A stretch of 64,000 bases of DNA. Source: Arthrobacter alpinus (GTDB lineage Bacteria; Actinomycetota; Actinomycetes; Actinomycetales; Micrococcaceae). Both the position numbers and the translations under genes were made by a program. The stretch lies in the NCBI RefSeq assembly GCF_001445575.1, contig NZ_CP013200.1:434001-498000 (forward strand). The letters run 5' to 3'. The notes below the pieces were generated by a model, which saw nothing but the letters and a program-made list of their open reading frames with translations, did not search any database and was not told where the DNA came from. Below, one piece after another: positions 1 to 7,855 of the stretch (within the stretch, counting starts at the first letter, position 1; each line of letters opens with the position of its first letter).

Positions 1-91
1 TCGATGGCTGCACCATGGCAGGGTCGTAGGGGTCCAAGACAATCCGCTTGGCGTCAATTTCGGCACGTATGTCGCGGTCAGAGATCAGCAC
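1..91 (-). CDS. dcd: dCTP deaminase, 5' end only
   Basis: Only the first 30 codons lie in the window; the rest runs off the left edge. Read leftward from a GTG at 91, the peptide begins [12 protein letters not shown] and continues to [13 protein letters not shown], which is the highly conserved N-terminus of dCTP deaminase. The family deaminates dCTP in the pyrimidine nucleotide pathway that supplies dUMP for dTTP synthesis; some actinobacterial members also hydrolyse dUTP, which cannot be judged from this fragment. The GTG was chosen because the family starts at this Met and a -10-like box lies about 11 nt upstream. The leader would be only a few bases long, so the mRNA may be nearly leaderless. 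It is divergent from the antiporter genes. Confidence 0.85.
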   Translation of the reverse strand, partial: MLISDRDIRAEIDAKRIVLDPYDPAMVQPS

Positions 92-102
92 CCTCTAAAA
101 AT

Positions 103-132
103 AGCGTATTTGAGGCCACGTGAGGTTAGCAA
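103..132 (-). promoter_or_regulatory. candidate dcd promoter
   Basis: On the minus strand TTGCTA (132-127) is followed after 18 nt by TACGCT (108-103), which sits about 11 nt before the dcd GTG. The sequence fits a housekeeping sigma-factor promoter. The call rests on pattern and position only. Confidence 0.4.
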
Positions 133-245
133 AGCCCCCGAAACCACATCAGTTCAGACTCAATTGCCAGCAGCGGGACTATTTTTACCCTTTTCGGCGT
201 TATTTATAGGCGCGCAGAGTCATCTGCACAGCTAAGGTGAGAACC

Positions 246-731
246 ATGAATATTGAAGAGACCCCTCTTCCCGGCATTGGTGTGCGCAGGGAATTGCGGC
301 TTGCAACCGGACGACGAGTGGGCGTTGTGACCCACCGTGACGGCCACACAGAGTTGATCCTGTCCCGCGTTGACGATCCCGATGCGTGTGCGGCGTCCAT
401 TCCGCTGACCGCCGAGGAAGCCGCCGGACTGGGACAGCTGTTGGGATCGGCCCAGCTGATTGCCCAGCTCAGCGCCGAGCAGGAAAACGTATCCGGCATC
501 AGCACGCACCAAATCATGATCCGCAAGGGTTCCGCCTTTGCCGGGCGCACCTTGGGCGATACGCAGATGCGTACCCGCACTGGCGCCTCCATTGTGGCCT
601 TGCTGCGCGACGGCGATGTTGTTGGTTCCCCGCGCCCTGATGAAGTTCTGCATGTTGGCGACTTGGTGGTTATTGTCGGAACCGATGACGGACTGGCGGA
701 GGCTGCCCTGATTTTGCAGTCTCGGCTCTAA
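246..731 (+). CDS. K+/H+ antiporter regulatory subunit, KhtT-like (TrkA-C domain)
   Basis: This 161-aa cytosolic protein has a C-terminal TrkA-C (RCK-C) domain at about residues 75-160, recognisable from the end pattern DEVLHVGDLVVIVGTDDG. In Bacillus the homologous KhtT gates the antiporter KhtU; members of this family bind nucleotides, including c-di-AMP in some cases. The ATG at 246 (MNIEETP) is preferred over an in-frame GTG at 237 because AAGGTGAG lies just upstream of it. The antiporter subunit follows 9 bp later, so the two are almost certainly one operon for K+ efflux or pH homeostasis. Assignment as the partner of the next gene is inference from context; the domain is clear. Confidence 0.85.
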   Translation: MNIEETPLPGIGVRRELRLATGRRVGVVTHRDGHTELILSRVDDPDACAASIPLTAEEAAGLGQLLGSAQLIAQLSAEQENVSGISTHQIMIRKGSAFAGRTLGDTQMRTRTGASIVALLRDGDVVGSPRPDEVLHVGDLVVIVGTDDGLAEAALILQSRL

Positions 732-740
732 GCCCCGGCT

Positions 741-1919
741 ATGGATCCAACGACCCTCTCCATCATCCAGCTCGGCATAGTCTTTTTCGGGCTCGGTTTC
801 TTGGGTCGTCTAGCGGGCCGCATTGGCCTTTCCCCCGTGCCGCTCTATCTCCTGGGCGGCTTGGCCTTTGGCGACGGTGGCTTGGTTAACCTTGGCGGCA
901 TTGACGGATTTGCGCACATTGCCAGTGAGATTGGCGTCATCCTCCTGCTACTTATGCTCGGTCTGGAATATACAGCCAAGGAGCTGGTTACCGGCCTGAA
1001 GCAGTCCTGGATGGCAGGGCTTGTGGACCTGGTTTTGAACATGCTGCCGGGCGTTGCCGTGGCCCTCATTCTGGGCTGGGGACCCGTGGGCGCGCTCGTC
1101 ATGGCTGGCGTTACCTACAGTTCGTCATCCGGCATCATCGCCAAGGTCCTAGGCGACCTCGGCCGGCTCGGAAACCGTGAAACCCCTGTGGTACTGGCCA
1201 TCCTGGTTATTGAAGACCTGGCCATGGCCGCATACTTGCCCATTCTGACGGCCGTTTTGGCAGGCGTGTCATTCCTTGGCGGGCTCACCGCCGTGGGAAT
1301 TTCCCTGGCCGTGATCACCCTCGTTTTGCTGGGCGCACTGCGCTACGGGCACATGGTGTCCAACGTTTTGGACAGCCCGGACAGGGAATCATTCCTGCTC
1401 AAATTGCTCGGTGCAGCGCTGCTGGTGGCGGGCTTGGCATCAGCCCTGCAGGTCTCGGCGGCGGTGGGAGCGTTCCTGCTGGGCATCGCCATTTCAGGTG
1501 GTACCGCCGAAAACGCAACCCGCGTACTGGAGCCCTTGCGTGACTTGTTTGCGGCCATGTTCTTTGTGCTCTTCGGCCTCAATACCGATCCCCGCGAGAT
1601 CCCGCCCGTCCTCGGTGTGGCGCTGTTGCTGGCCTTGGTGACCACTATTACTAAGTTGGTGACCGGCTGGTGGGCGGCCAGGCAACAGGGTATTGGTGTG
1701 CCGGGCCGTGCCCGAGCCGGCGCCGCCTTGATTGCCCGCGGCGAGTTTTCCATCGTCATCGCCGGCTTGGCCGTGGCCTCCGGGGCGGTCCCCGCGGAGC
1801 TGGCAGCCCTGGCCACAACGTACGTGCTGATCATGGCCATCAGTGGCCCGGTCGCAGCTCGTTATGTGGAGCCGGTGGTGCGCTTGTTCCAAGGCAAGAA
1901 GGCAGAACCCGTTTTCTAA
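741..1919 (+). CDS. CPA2-family cation/proton antiporter, KhtU-like
   Basis: The 392-aa protein is an integral membrane protein with about 11-12 hydrophobic segments typical of the Na+/H+ exchanger domain (monovalent cation:proton antiporter-2 family). A conserved-looking segment, LVIEDLAMAAYLPIL, carries the acidic residues expected in the ion path. It lacks the C-terminal RCK domain that many CPA2 proteins carry; that function is supplied by the separate gene immediately upstream, as in the KhtTU system. Length fits the family. No good Shine-Dalgarno precedes the ATG at 741, so translation may be coupled to the upstream gene. Substrate (K+ rather than Na+) is inferred from the pairing. Confidence 0.85.
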   Translation: MDPTTLSIIQLGIVFFGLGFLGRLAGRIGLSPVPLYLLGGLAFGDGGLVNLGGIDGFAHIASEIGVILLLLMLGLEYTAKELVTGLKQSWMAGLVDLVLNMLPGVAVALILGWGPVGALVMAGVTYSSSSGIIAKVLGDLGRLGNRETPVVLAILVIEDLAMAAYLPILTAVLAGVSFLGGLTAVGISLAVITLVLLGALRYGHMVSNVLDSPDRESFLLKLLGAALLVAGLASALQVSAAVGAFLLGIAISGGTAENATRVLEPLRDLFAAMFFVLFGLNTDPREIPPVLGVALLLALVTTITKLVTGWWAARQQGIGVPGRARAGAALIARGEFSIVIAGLAVASGAVPAELAALATTYVLIMAISGPVAARYVEPVVRLFQGKKAEPVF

Positions 1920-2113
1920 CCGGACGCGGGGTCGATGATAAGTCACCGCACCCAAATCGCACCCAAGTAAGGCACGACGGCGTCGCTAGCCCGGAGATTT
2001 CATGAGGGCAACGTTGCTTGTGCGTGCGGATTTAAGCGACGAAAGGTGCTTCTGAGCCGGGAAAATAGTGTTGTTGAAGCACTTGAGTACCGGCTGAAAG
2101 AAGCAACTTTCTG

Positions 2114-2713
2114 ATGTCCAAGAATGCCCTAATTTTCCCCTCACTTCGTGTTGCCTCGAACGCGACAATGTCGCGGTTCTTCCAACAAGCCGAAGCAGCC
2201 CCGGACGTCTTTGAGTATGGCTTCGCCACGATGGCCCGTGAATTACGTTTCCGGGCGTGGGAAGCGGCCGGTGACCGGAACCCTGCCCTGCCCTGCCCTG
2301 ACCGCATTGAATCCGCTCATCCTGGATCTCGATGCCACCTTGATACCCCGCATGGTGGCATGGATCAACGAGAAGAAATACTGGCAGCTGGCCCTGAACC
2401 AGGCCAAGGAAGAACGCACAGACGCGTGGGTCGTGAACGCCACCGTGCATTCTCGACGCTCACGGACTACCCGGCCGGCACGAACCTTTCCCTGCGTGCC
2501 GAGCCCCTGCATTCTGGTGCGCAGGCGACCTTACTGGATCCTGACGCGCACCGAATGCCCGCGTTCTTGACGAACTCCCCACGCTGGCACGGCCCCACCC
2601 AGCAACAAAAAGCAGACCCAGCACGCCAAAAGCCACGAAAACAGCCCGGCAGAAGATCAATCTCCTACCGGACCAACAACCAACCCGTCATGCAAAATCC
2701 ATCGCTAGTGTGA
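2114..2713 (+). pseudogene. decayed IS1380-family transposase
   Basis: No intact gene is present, but two overlapping frames carry pieces in the order of an IS1380-family DDE transposase. The first frame (from 2114) ends in a MARELRFRAWEAAGDRNP-like stretch. The second frame carries NPLILDLDATLI, the region of the first catalytic Asp. The first frame then resumes with LTDYPAGTNLSLR and a PLHSGAQ-like stretch, which resembles the family's TDYPAGTRL...PHPGAQ segment. The whole is about 200 codons against roughly 450 in intact members, so a large internal part and both ends are missing. Frame changes occur near 2281-2300 and 2430-2460. No terminal inverted repeats or target duplication were found. 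It is a fossil insertion with no likely function. Confidence 0.6.
2281..2300. repeat. four tandem copies of CCCTG
   Basis: A perfect 5-bp unit is repeated four times inside the transposase relic, exactly where the reading frame changes. Five is not a multiple of three, so loss or gain of one unit by slippage would explain the frameshift. Confidence 0.9.
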
Positions 2714-2804
2714 CGCTGTCAGGCCCGTCGCCACCGGGGTGACCGTATGATGGGAATACGGGCAGTTTGTCTGCCCGGAGCGTTACTCATTCAAGGAGAA
2801 AACC

Positions 2805-3128
2805 ATGGCATTCGGCCGACGTAATCGACGCCCCTCCCTTCTGGGAACCGCAGCCCGCACGGCTGTCATCGCAGGCACCGCAACCGCTGCCAGCAATGCT
2901 GTTAACGCCAAGTCCGCCGGTCAGCAGGTTGCAGCTCAGCAAGCTGCCGAACAACAGGTACTGGCACAGCAGGCTCAGATGCTTCCCGTTCCCGAGGTAG
3001 CTCAGGCCCCGGCAGCCGCACCGGCAGACGATTTGCTCAGCAAGTTGGAGCGGCTCGCCGCTCTGCACGCATCCGGCGCCCTCACCGACACCGAGTTTGC
3101 AGCCGTCAAGGCATCCATCATCAGCTAG
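2805..3128 (+). CDS. SHOCT-domain protein
   Basis: A 107-aa protein starts with basic residues (MAFGRRNRRP), followed by a weakly hydrophobic Ala/Thr segment (about 15-35), a Gln/Ala-rich linker with repeated QQ/AQQ motifs (about 40-65) and a C-terminal SHOCT (short C-terminal) domain at about 76-107, seen as DDLLSKLERLAALHASG then LTDTEFAAVKASI. SHOCT is an oligomerisation or targeting module of unknown precise role. The start has a strong AAGGAG site with good spacing. It stands alone between the transposase relic and the tRNA gene. Function is unknown. Confidence 0.8.
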   Translation: MAFGRRNRRPSLLGTAARTAVIAGTATAASNAVNAKSAGQQVAAQQAAEQQVLAQQAQMLPVPEVAQAPAAAPADDLLSKLERLAALHASGALTDTEFAAVKASIIS

Positions 3129-3306
3129 ATGGCGGCTCCGCGTCCCGCCCAGCATCATGCCCATCACCACGCCCGGCGCCCAGCTGTAAAGCGTGCCGGG
3201 CGGGACGCGCCGTGTCACTGGTCAGAAACACTGCCATGATCGGGCTAGAATCAATACCGGAACAATGAGGCGCCAAGCCTCAGTGGTTCTAAAAAAGAAG
3301 TTCAAT

Positions 3307-3377
3307 GCGGGCGTAGCTCAATGGTAGAGCGCTAGCTTCCCAAGCTCGATACGCGGGTTCGATTCCCGTCGCCCGCT
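3307..3377 (+). tRNA. tRNA-Gly(CCC)
   Basis: A 71-nt cloverleaf can be drawn: acceptor GCGGGCG with CGCCCGC, D-arm GCTC/GAGC, anticodon loop TTCCCAA with anticodon CCC at 3339-3341, and T-arm GCGGG/CCCGT around TTCGATT. The discriminator base is T and CCA is not encoded. The anticodon stem CTAGC/GCTCG has one mismatch, U28 against C42 (3333 and 3347). All other stems pair. No integrase or duplicated 3' end was seen nearby, so there is no sign that this tRNA serves as an attachment site. Confidence 0.93.
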
Positions 3378-3386
3378 CTGTGTAGC

Positions 3387-3430
3387 ACCAATTGTTGCCT
3401 CTGGATTCGATTCCGGAGGCAACAGTTGGT
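3387..3430 (+). terminator. hairpin downstream of tRNA-Gly
   Basis: Arms 3387-3401 and 3416-3430 pair over 15 bp with one G-U, around a 14-nt loop. There is no U-tract. A second small hairpin (3462-3466 with 3473-3477, GGGGC/GCCCC) follows. They could end or process the tRNA transcript. Confidence 0.55.
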
Positions 3431-3494
3431 TAACGCCGCCCTACGTGTAGGGTCGGGCTACGGGGCTATTTTGCCCCTCCTTTAGGGAGCTGAC

Positions 3495-3629
3495 ATGGGC
3501 GACAAATCACCACGGCAAACCGCGTCGAAGAAGTCAAGCAAGTCGATCAAGGAAAAACGCGCCGACAAACGCGCTGGCGATTCCGCATCAGCCACCACTG
3601 ATAAACCAACCCCTGTGAAAAAGAAATGA
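3495..3629 (+). CDS. small lysine-rich conserved-type protein, 44 aa
   Basis: The ORF MGDKSPRQTASKKSSKSIKE... ends in PTPVKKK and is very basic (many Lys, Arg, Ser) with no hydrophobic segment. I recognise the MGDKSPRQ...KSIKEKRA pattern as a short hypothetical protein that recurs in actinobacteria; its function is not known to me. GGGAG lies 6 nt before the ATG. Its stop overlaps the start of the next gene (ATGA, 3626-3629), which implies translational coupling. Its charge suggests binding to nucleic acid or ribosomes, but that is only a guess. Confidence 0.7.
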   Translation: MGDKSPRQTASKKSSKSIKEKRADKRAGDSASATTDKPTPVKKK

Positions 3630-4789
3630 ACACCCCCGCAGCCGGGCTGCGCTTGGGAGTTATAGGCAAATCCCGCAAGCCCGATGAACGGCGCGCACCC
3701 ATCCACCCGGAGCACTTTTCCCGGATGGAACCAGAACTCCGCGCACGCATGACGGTTGAGGAAGGCTATGGTCTGCGTTTTGGGGTCACTGACGATGTTC
3801 TCGCGACTATGGTGGGCGCCGTCGCACCCCGCGAACAGGTCATTGCCAACTCCGATGTGGTGCTCCTCCCCAAACCGCAGGCGGCCGATCTTGAAGACCT
3901 CAAGGACGGGCAGATCTTGTGGGGCTGGCCGCATTGCGTCCAAGACCGTGCCATCACCCAGCTGGCCATTGACAAGAAACTGACATTGATTGCCTTTGAA
4001 GCCATGAACCACTGGGCCCCCGACGGCGGATTCGGCCTCCACGTTTTCCACAAAAACAACGAGCTCGCCGGCTACTCATCGGTCATGCATTCACTGGGCC
4101 TGACGGGTTCCACGGGCGATTATGGCCGTCGGCTCAAGGCCGTGGTCATTGGCTTTGGCGCCACCGCTCGTGGCGCCGTGACGGCTCTGAATGCGTTGGG
4201 AATCCACGAGGTGCAGGTCCTCACGAGCCGCAATGTGGCAGCCGTAGCGTCCCCCATTCATTCGGCCGAAATGGTTCAATTCGATTTCGCACCCGATGCG
4301 CCGCACATCGGTTTTGTCATGCTCGAGGACGGCGACATGCCGCTGAGCACCTTCCTGGCCGAGGCCGACATCGTGGTGAACTGCACCCTGCAGGACCCCA
4401 ACGCACCCATGACCTACCTGCGGGAAGAGGACCTTGACGCGTTCCGGCCCGGCAGCTTGATCGTGGATGTCTCCTGTGACGAGGGTATGGGTTTCAGCTG
4501 GGCCCGCAACACAACATTCACCGATCCCATGTTCACCGTGGGCAACTACATCAACTATTACGCGGTGGACCACAGCCCCAGCTATCTGTGGAACTCGGCT
4601 ACGTGGGAAATCAGCGAAGGCTTGATGCCGTTCATCGAACCCGTATTGGCCGGGCGCGAAGCCTGGGCGGGCGTTGACACCATCACCCGCGCCATTGAAA
4701 TTTCCGACGGCGTTATCGTCAACCCAGCGATCCTCGAGTTCCAGCACCGTCAGGAAAGTTACCCGCACCTGCCGCTGGCCGAAGGTTAA
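3626..4789 (+). CDS. alanine dehydrogenase/PNT-family NAD(P) enzyme, N5-(carboxyethyl)ornithine synthase-like
   Basis: The 387-aa protein has the two-part AlaDh_PNT architecture: an N-terminal domain with RLGVIGKSRKPDERRAPIHP (about 8-28) and a Rossmann domain with VVIGFGATARGAVTALNALG (about 173-192). The fold and the ERRAPIHP motif relate it to alanine dehydrogenase, saccharopine dehydrogenase and N5-(carboxyethyl)ornithine synthase, which make or split opine-type or amino-acid secondary amines using NAD(P)H. The exact substrate cannot be read from sequence. It overlaps the 44-aa ORF by 4 nt. The carboxyethylornithine synthase label is a best guess; generic alanine-dehydrogenase-like is the safe call. 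Confidence 0.7.
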   Translation: MNTPAAGLRLGVIGKSRKPDERRAPIHPEHFSRMEPELRARMTVEEGYGLRFGVTDDVLATMVGAVAPREQVIANSDVVLLPKPQAADLEDLKDGQILWGWPHCVQDRAITQLAIDKKLTLIAFEAMNHWAPDGGFGLHVFHKNNELAGYSSVMHSLGLTGSTGDYGRRLKAVVIGFGATARGAVTALNALGIHEVQVLTSRNVAAVASPIHSAEMVQFDFAPDAPHIGFVMLEDGDMPLSTFLAEADIVVNCTLQDPNAPMTYLREEDLDAFRPGSLIVDVSCDEGMGFSWARNTTFTDPMFTVGNYINYYAVDHSPSYLWNSATWEISEGLMPFIEPVLAGREAWAGVDTITRAIEISDGVIVNPAILEFQHRQESYPHLPLAEG

Positions 4790-4845
4790 TCTGCGGGGTC
4801 AAGTTAGACGGGGCGGGCCCGGCGGACGGCCGCCTGCCGCCTCGC

Positions 4846-6177
4846 TTAGCTGGCTTTGGCCACAATAAACACCGGATTACGGGCGCTGCGCAGATTGACG
4901 CGCAGCGCCAGTTGTCCGCGCTTGGCCAAGATTAATCCGATCACCACAGCGGCCAGGGCGGGCATACCGCCAGCAACAAGGGTGGCGCCCTGGACGCCCC
5001 AATTTTCCGCCATCCAGCCCATCAGCGGACCGCCCAGGGCTTGGCCGCCAATCAAGACCATGATGTACAGACTCATGACGCGTCCGCGAATGGAAACATT
5101 CGTTGACATCTGGACGAGCTGATTAGCGCTCGTCAAGAACAGCAGAGAAGCGAACCCAGCCACCACCATGACAACACCAAAGGTGACCATGTTCGGTGCA
5201 GCTGAAGCAATCATCAGCACGATCCCGTAAGTACCCGCCGCCGCCATGACACCGCGCAATCGCAAGGCGGCAAGGCGGGTGGAGGCAATCGCCCCGCACA
5301 AGGCACCGAGAGCAACCAGAGTATTCAGCAAACCGTAGCCGCCGGCACCGGCGTCGAACACGTTGTTGGCATAGGCGGCCAGCAACACCGCAAGGCTCAA
5401 ACCAAACACGGCGAAGACGGCCGCCATAACGGCTGGCCAGAAGATGGTGGGCTTGCCCAAGGCGTAGCGAACACCTTCCATCAGCTGCCCCTTGGCGCGC
5501 TTCACTGGAGGCATCTGCACCAGTTCGCTCTTGCGAATCAGCATCAAGGATCCCACGGTGAGCGTGCAGGCCAGCGCGTTCACGGCAAAGGCCCAGCCAC
5601 CGCCCACAGCCATGATGAGCACGCCACTGACGGCCGGACCGATCATGCCGCCCATCTGGAAAATCGAGGAGTTTAGGCTGATGGCGTTGCGTAATTGCCG
5701 CGGCCCCACCAGTTCATTGACAAACACTTGGCGTGCGGGCTGATCCGCCACCACCACCAGACCCAGGACAAAGGCAATGACGTAAATGTGCCAGACCACC
5801 AAATTATCGGTCAACGCCAGCACAGCCAAGATTGTTGCCAACACGGCCGCAGCTCCTTGGCTGATCATGAGAATCAGCCGCTTGGAGTACCTGTCCGCCA
5901 AGATTCCGCCCAGTGGCATCAGGAGCAAGGAGGGGATGAACTGCATGAAGACGGTGATTCCCACGGCTGTCACCGAACCTGAGAGCTCAAGAACCATCCA
6001 GTCCTGCGCTACTCGCTGCATCCAGACGGCAATGACTGCCACGAGGTTGGCGGAGGCAAAGATGCGGTAATTGCGGATTTTCAGCGAGGAAAAGGTCTGA
6101 CTCCACGGAGGGCGTGTGGTCACTAGATTGATGGGGGCGGTCAGGGCAGCATTCGGTTCTGCTGTTGGGGGCGTCAA
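4846..6177 (-). CDS. MFS drug/solute exporter
   Basis: The 443-aa polytopic protein has about 12 membrane segments and the MFS_3/EntS-like features: after the basic N-terminus, NYRIFASANLVAVIAVWMQ forms helix 1 and GGILADRYSKR is the cytoplasmic loop 2-3 signature. Such proteins export drugs, siderophores or metabolites by proton antiport. The start is uncertain: a TTG at 6177 is used, with AGGACC about 8 nt upstream; a GTG near 6123 is an alternative. It is divergent from a LysR gene with only 129 bp between, which suggests control by that regulator. The substrate is unknown. Confidence 0.8.
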   Translation of the reverse strand: MTPPTAEPNAALTAPINLVTTRPPWSQTFSSLKIRNYRIFASANLVAVIAVWMQRVAQDWMVLELSGSVTAVGITVFMQFIPSLLLMPLGGILADRYSKRLILMISQGAAAVLATILAVLALTDNLVVWHIYVIAFVLGLVVVADQPARQVFVNELVGPRQLRNAISLNSSIFQMGGMIGPAVSGVLIMAVGGGWAFAVNALACTLTVGSLMLIRKSELVQMPPVKRAKGQLMEGVRYALGKPTIFWPAVMAAVFAVFGLSLAVLLAAYANNVFDAGAGGYGLLNTLVALGALCGAIASTRLAALRLRGVMAAAGTYGIVLMIASAAPNMVTFGVVMVVAGFASLLFLTSANQLVQMSTNVSIRGRVMSLYIMVLIGGQALGGPLMGWMAENWGVQGATLVAGGMPALAAVVIGLILAKRGQLALRVNLRSARNPVFIVAKAS

Positions 6178-6211
6178 CGCGGGGGTCCTGAGAGTAGAAG
6201 GTGATCGGGGT

Positions 6212-6270
6212 GTACCTTTTCAACCCTAGGGAGCACCAATTTATAATGAAAGGGTATGGTGCCTATAAAT
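6212..6270. promoter_or_regulatory. nested inverted repeats between MFS and LysR genes
   Basis: Three overlapping inverted repeats lie in the divergent promoter region: GCACCA (6233-6238) with TGGTGC (6257-6262); ATTTATA (6239-6245) with TATAAAT (6264-6270); and TACCTTTTCA (6212-6221) with TGAAAGGGTA (6247-6256, one mismatch). LysR proteins bind such dyads between divergent genes. The exact operator is not assigned. Confidence 0.45.
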
Positions 6271-6306
6271 ACTATTGAGCTTCGTAATAGCTACAGGAGT
6301 GCCGCC

Positions 6307-7182
6307 ATGTCGGATGTCCCACTGTTTGATCCGGTCCAGCTCAAGAGCTTCCTGGCGTTGGCCGAAACTCGTAATTTCACCCGCGCTGCGGAGCGGCTGG
6401 GCATCAGTCAGCCAACCGTCAGCCAGCATGTGCGCAAACTGGAGCAAGCTGCCGGCCGAGTCCTGGTCACCCGCGATACCCGCGAGGTGCGCCTGACGGA
6501 CAACGGCGATGCCATGACAGGCTTCGCCCGCACCATCCTGGCCGCCAATGATGTCGCCACCCGCTACTTTTCCGGCGCTGCCATGCGCGGTCGGCTGCGT
6601 TTTGGCACGGCCGATGACTTGGCCATCACCGGCCTGCCGCGGATTCTGCGTGAGTTCCGCCAGCTATATCCGCAGATCAACCTCGAACTCACCGTCAGCC
6701 AAAGCGATCAACTGCACCGCCGCCTCAAGGCTGGCGCCTTGGATCTGGTATTTGTGAAGTGGGTTTCGGGCGCGCAGGAAGGTGAAGTGGTTAAACAGGA
6801 CACCTTTGCGTGGGTGGGTCTGGAACAAACGGTCTTGGAGCCCGGCGCGCCCGTTCCCGTCATCGCCTATCCTGCGCCGAGCATGAGCCGGAAACTAGCT
6901 CTCGATGCCCTGGAGAATGCCGGGCGCACGTGGCGCGTCACCTGCACCACCAAGCAGATCAGCGGGGTCTTGGCAGCGTTGCGGGCGGGGATCGGCATTG
7001 CCGTGATGCCGACGTCGCTGGTTCCGGAAGACCTAAAGATCATTACGAAGCGTTTTGACCTGCCGCCAGTGGGCGATGTGGACTTCACCCTGATCCGCAA
7101 CCCGCTGGCTAACACCGAGGTTGTGGATGCCCTGACTCGCGCCATCATGGGCCGCAAACTCACCCCGGTCAGCCGGCGGTGA
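6307..7182 (+). CDS. LysR-family transcriptional regulator
   Basis: The 291-aa protein has the N-terminal LysR winged helix at about 5-65 (FLALAETRNFTRAAERLGIS then QPTVSQHVRKLE) and a periplasmic-binding-protein-like effector domain at about 90-285. The ATG at 6307 is chosen because CAGGAG lies just upstream and the helix begins a few residues in, as is normal. The divergent MFS exporter is the likely target, by analogy with LysR regulators that control an adjacent exporter (ArgP/LysE-like logic). The inducer is unknown. Confidence 0.85.
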   Translation: MSDVPLFDPVQLKSFLALAETRNFTRAAERLGISQPTVSQHVRKLEQAAGRVLVTRDTREVRLTDNGDAMTGFARTILAANDVATRYFSGAAMRGRLRFGTADDLAITGLPRILREFRQLYPQINLELTVSQSDQLHRRLKAGALDLVFVKWVSGAQEGEVVKQDTFAWVGLEQTVLEPGAPVPVIAYPAPSMSRKLALDALENAGRTWRVTCTTKQISGVLAALRAGIGIAVMPTSLVPEDLKIITKRFDLPPVGDVDFTLIRNPLANTEVVDALTRAIMGRKLTPVSRR

Positions 7183-7230
7183 GGCAGTTCACAGCCAACG
7201 CTTGATCCGGAGCGGTAGACTTGAGCCGTT

Positions 7231-7641
7231 ATGATTCGAACAATATTCAAATCCAAGATTCACCGCGCAACCGTCACCCACGCAGATTTGCACTATGTGG
7301 GCTCCGTGACAGTGGACGCGGATCTGCTGGACGCTGCCGACATTTTGCCCGGTGAACTCGTCTCGATCGTGGACATCACCAACGGTGCCCGTCTGGAAAC
7401 CTACACCATCCCCGGCGAGCGCGGATCAGGTGTCATTGGCATCAATGGCGCAGCAGCCCACCTCGTCAATGTTGGCGATCTGGTCATCTTGATGACCTAT
7501 GCCCAGATGACCACCGCCGAAGCACTGGACTTTGTGCCCACAGTGGTTCACGTCGATGCGCAGAACAAGATGGTGCACTTGGGCACTGACCCGGCAGAAG
7601 CCATCACCGAGGGCCTGCTGCGCCCGGCCTTGGCTCTCTAA
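7231..7641 (+). CDS. panD: aspartate 1-decarboxylase precursor
   Basis: PanD converts aspartate to beta-alanine for pantothenate and CoA synthesis. The 136-aa protein shows all key features: [20 protein letters not shown] at the start with the catalytic-site Lys9, then YVGSVT, where Gly24-Ser25 is the self-cleavage site that generates the pyruvoyl group, and GINGAAAHL near residue 70. Length matches the family. It is a single gene here, not in an operon with panB or panC. There is no strong Shine-Dalgarno at the ATG, but TAGACT at 7216-7221 lies 9 nt before it, so the leader may be very short. Confidence 0.97.
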   Translation: MIRTIFKSKIHRATVTHADLHYVGSVTVDADLLDAADILPGELVSIVDITNGARLETYTIPGERGSGVIGINGAAAHLVNVGDLVILMTYAQMTTAEALDFVPTVVHVDAQNKMVHLGTDPAEAITEGLLRPALAL

Positions 7642-7855
7642 AGCAGGCGATTCAAGCCTGGCGCTCTAGCCGAGCACCGCTGCACTGCTTAGCTGACTGC
7701 TGGTGTGCGGAGCACAGTCCACGCCAGCAGTTCTGACTCTGTCGGTTCCGCCCCGTCGAGCTCTGTCCCGGCCAACGGACTGATGTGCGCCCAATGAGCG
7801 CCCCTGCATAGTCTTGGTGAGTGCCAACCCTAAAAGCCATAGTCCAAGGATCCCC

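Noticed and set aside
3307..3500. Integrated element at tRNA-Gly
   Set aside because: No integrase, no duplicated tRNA end and ordinary conserved genes follow directly.
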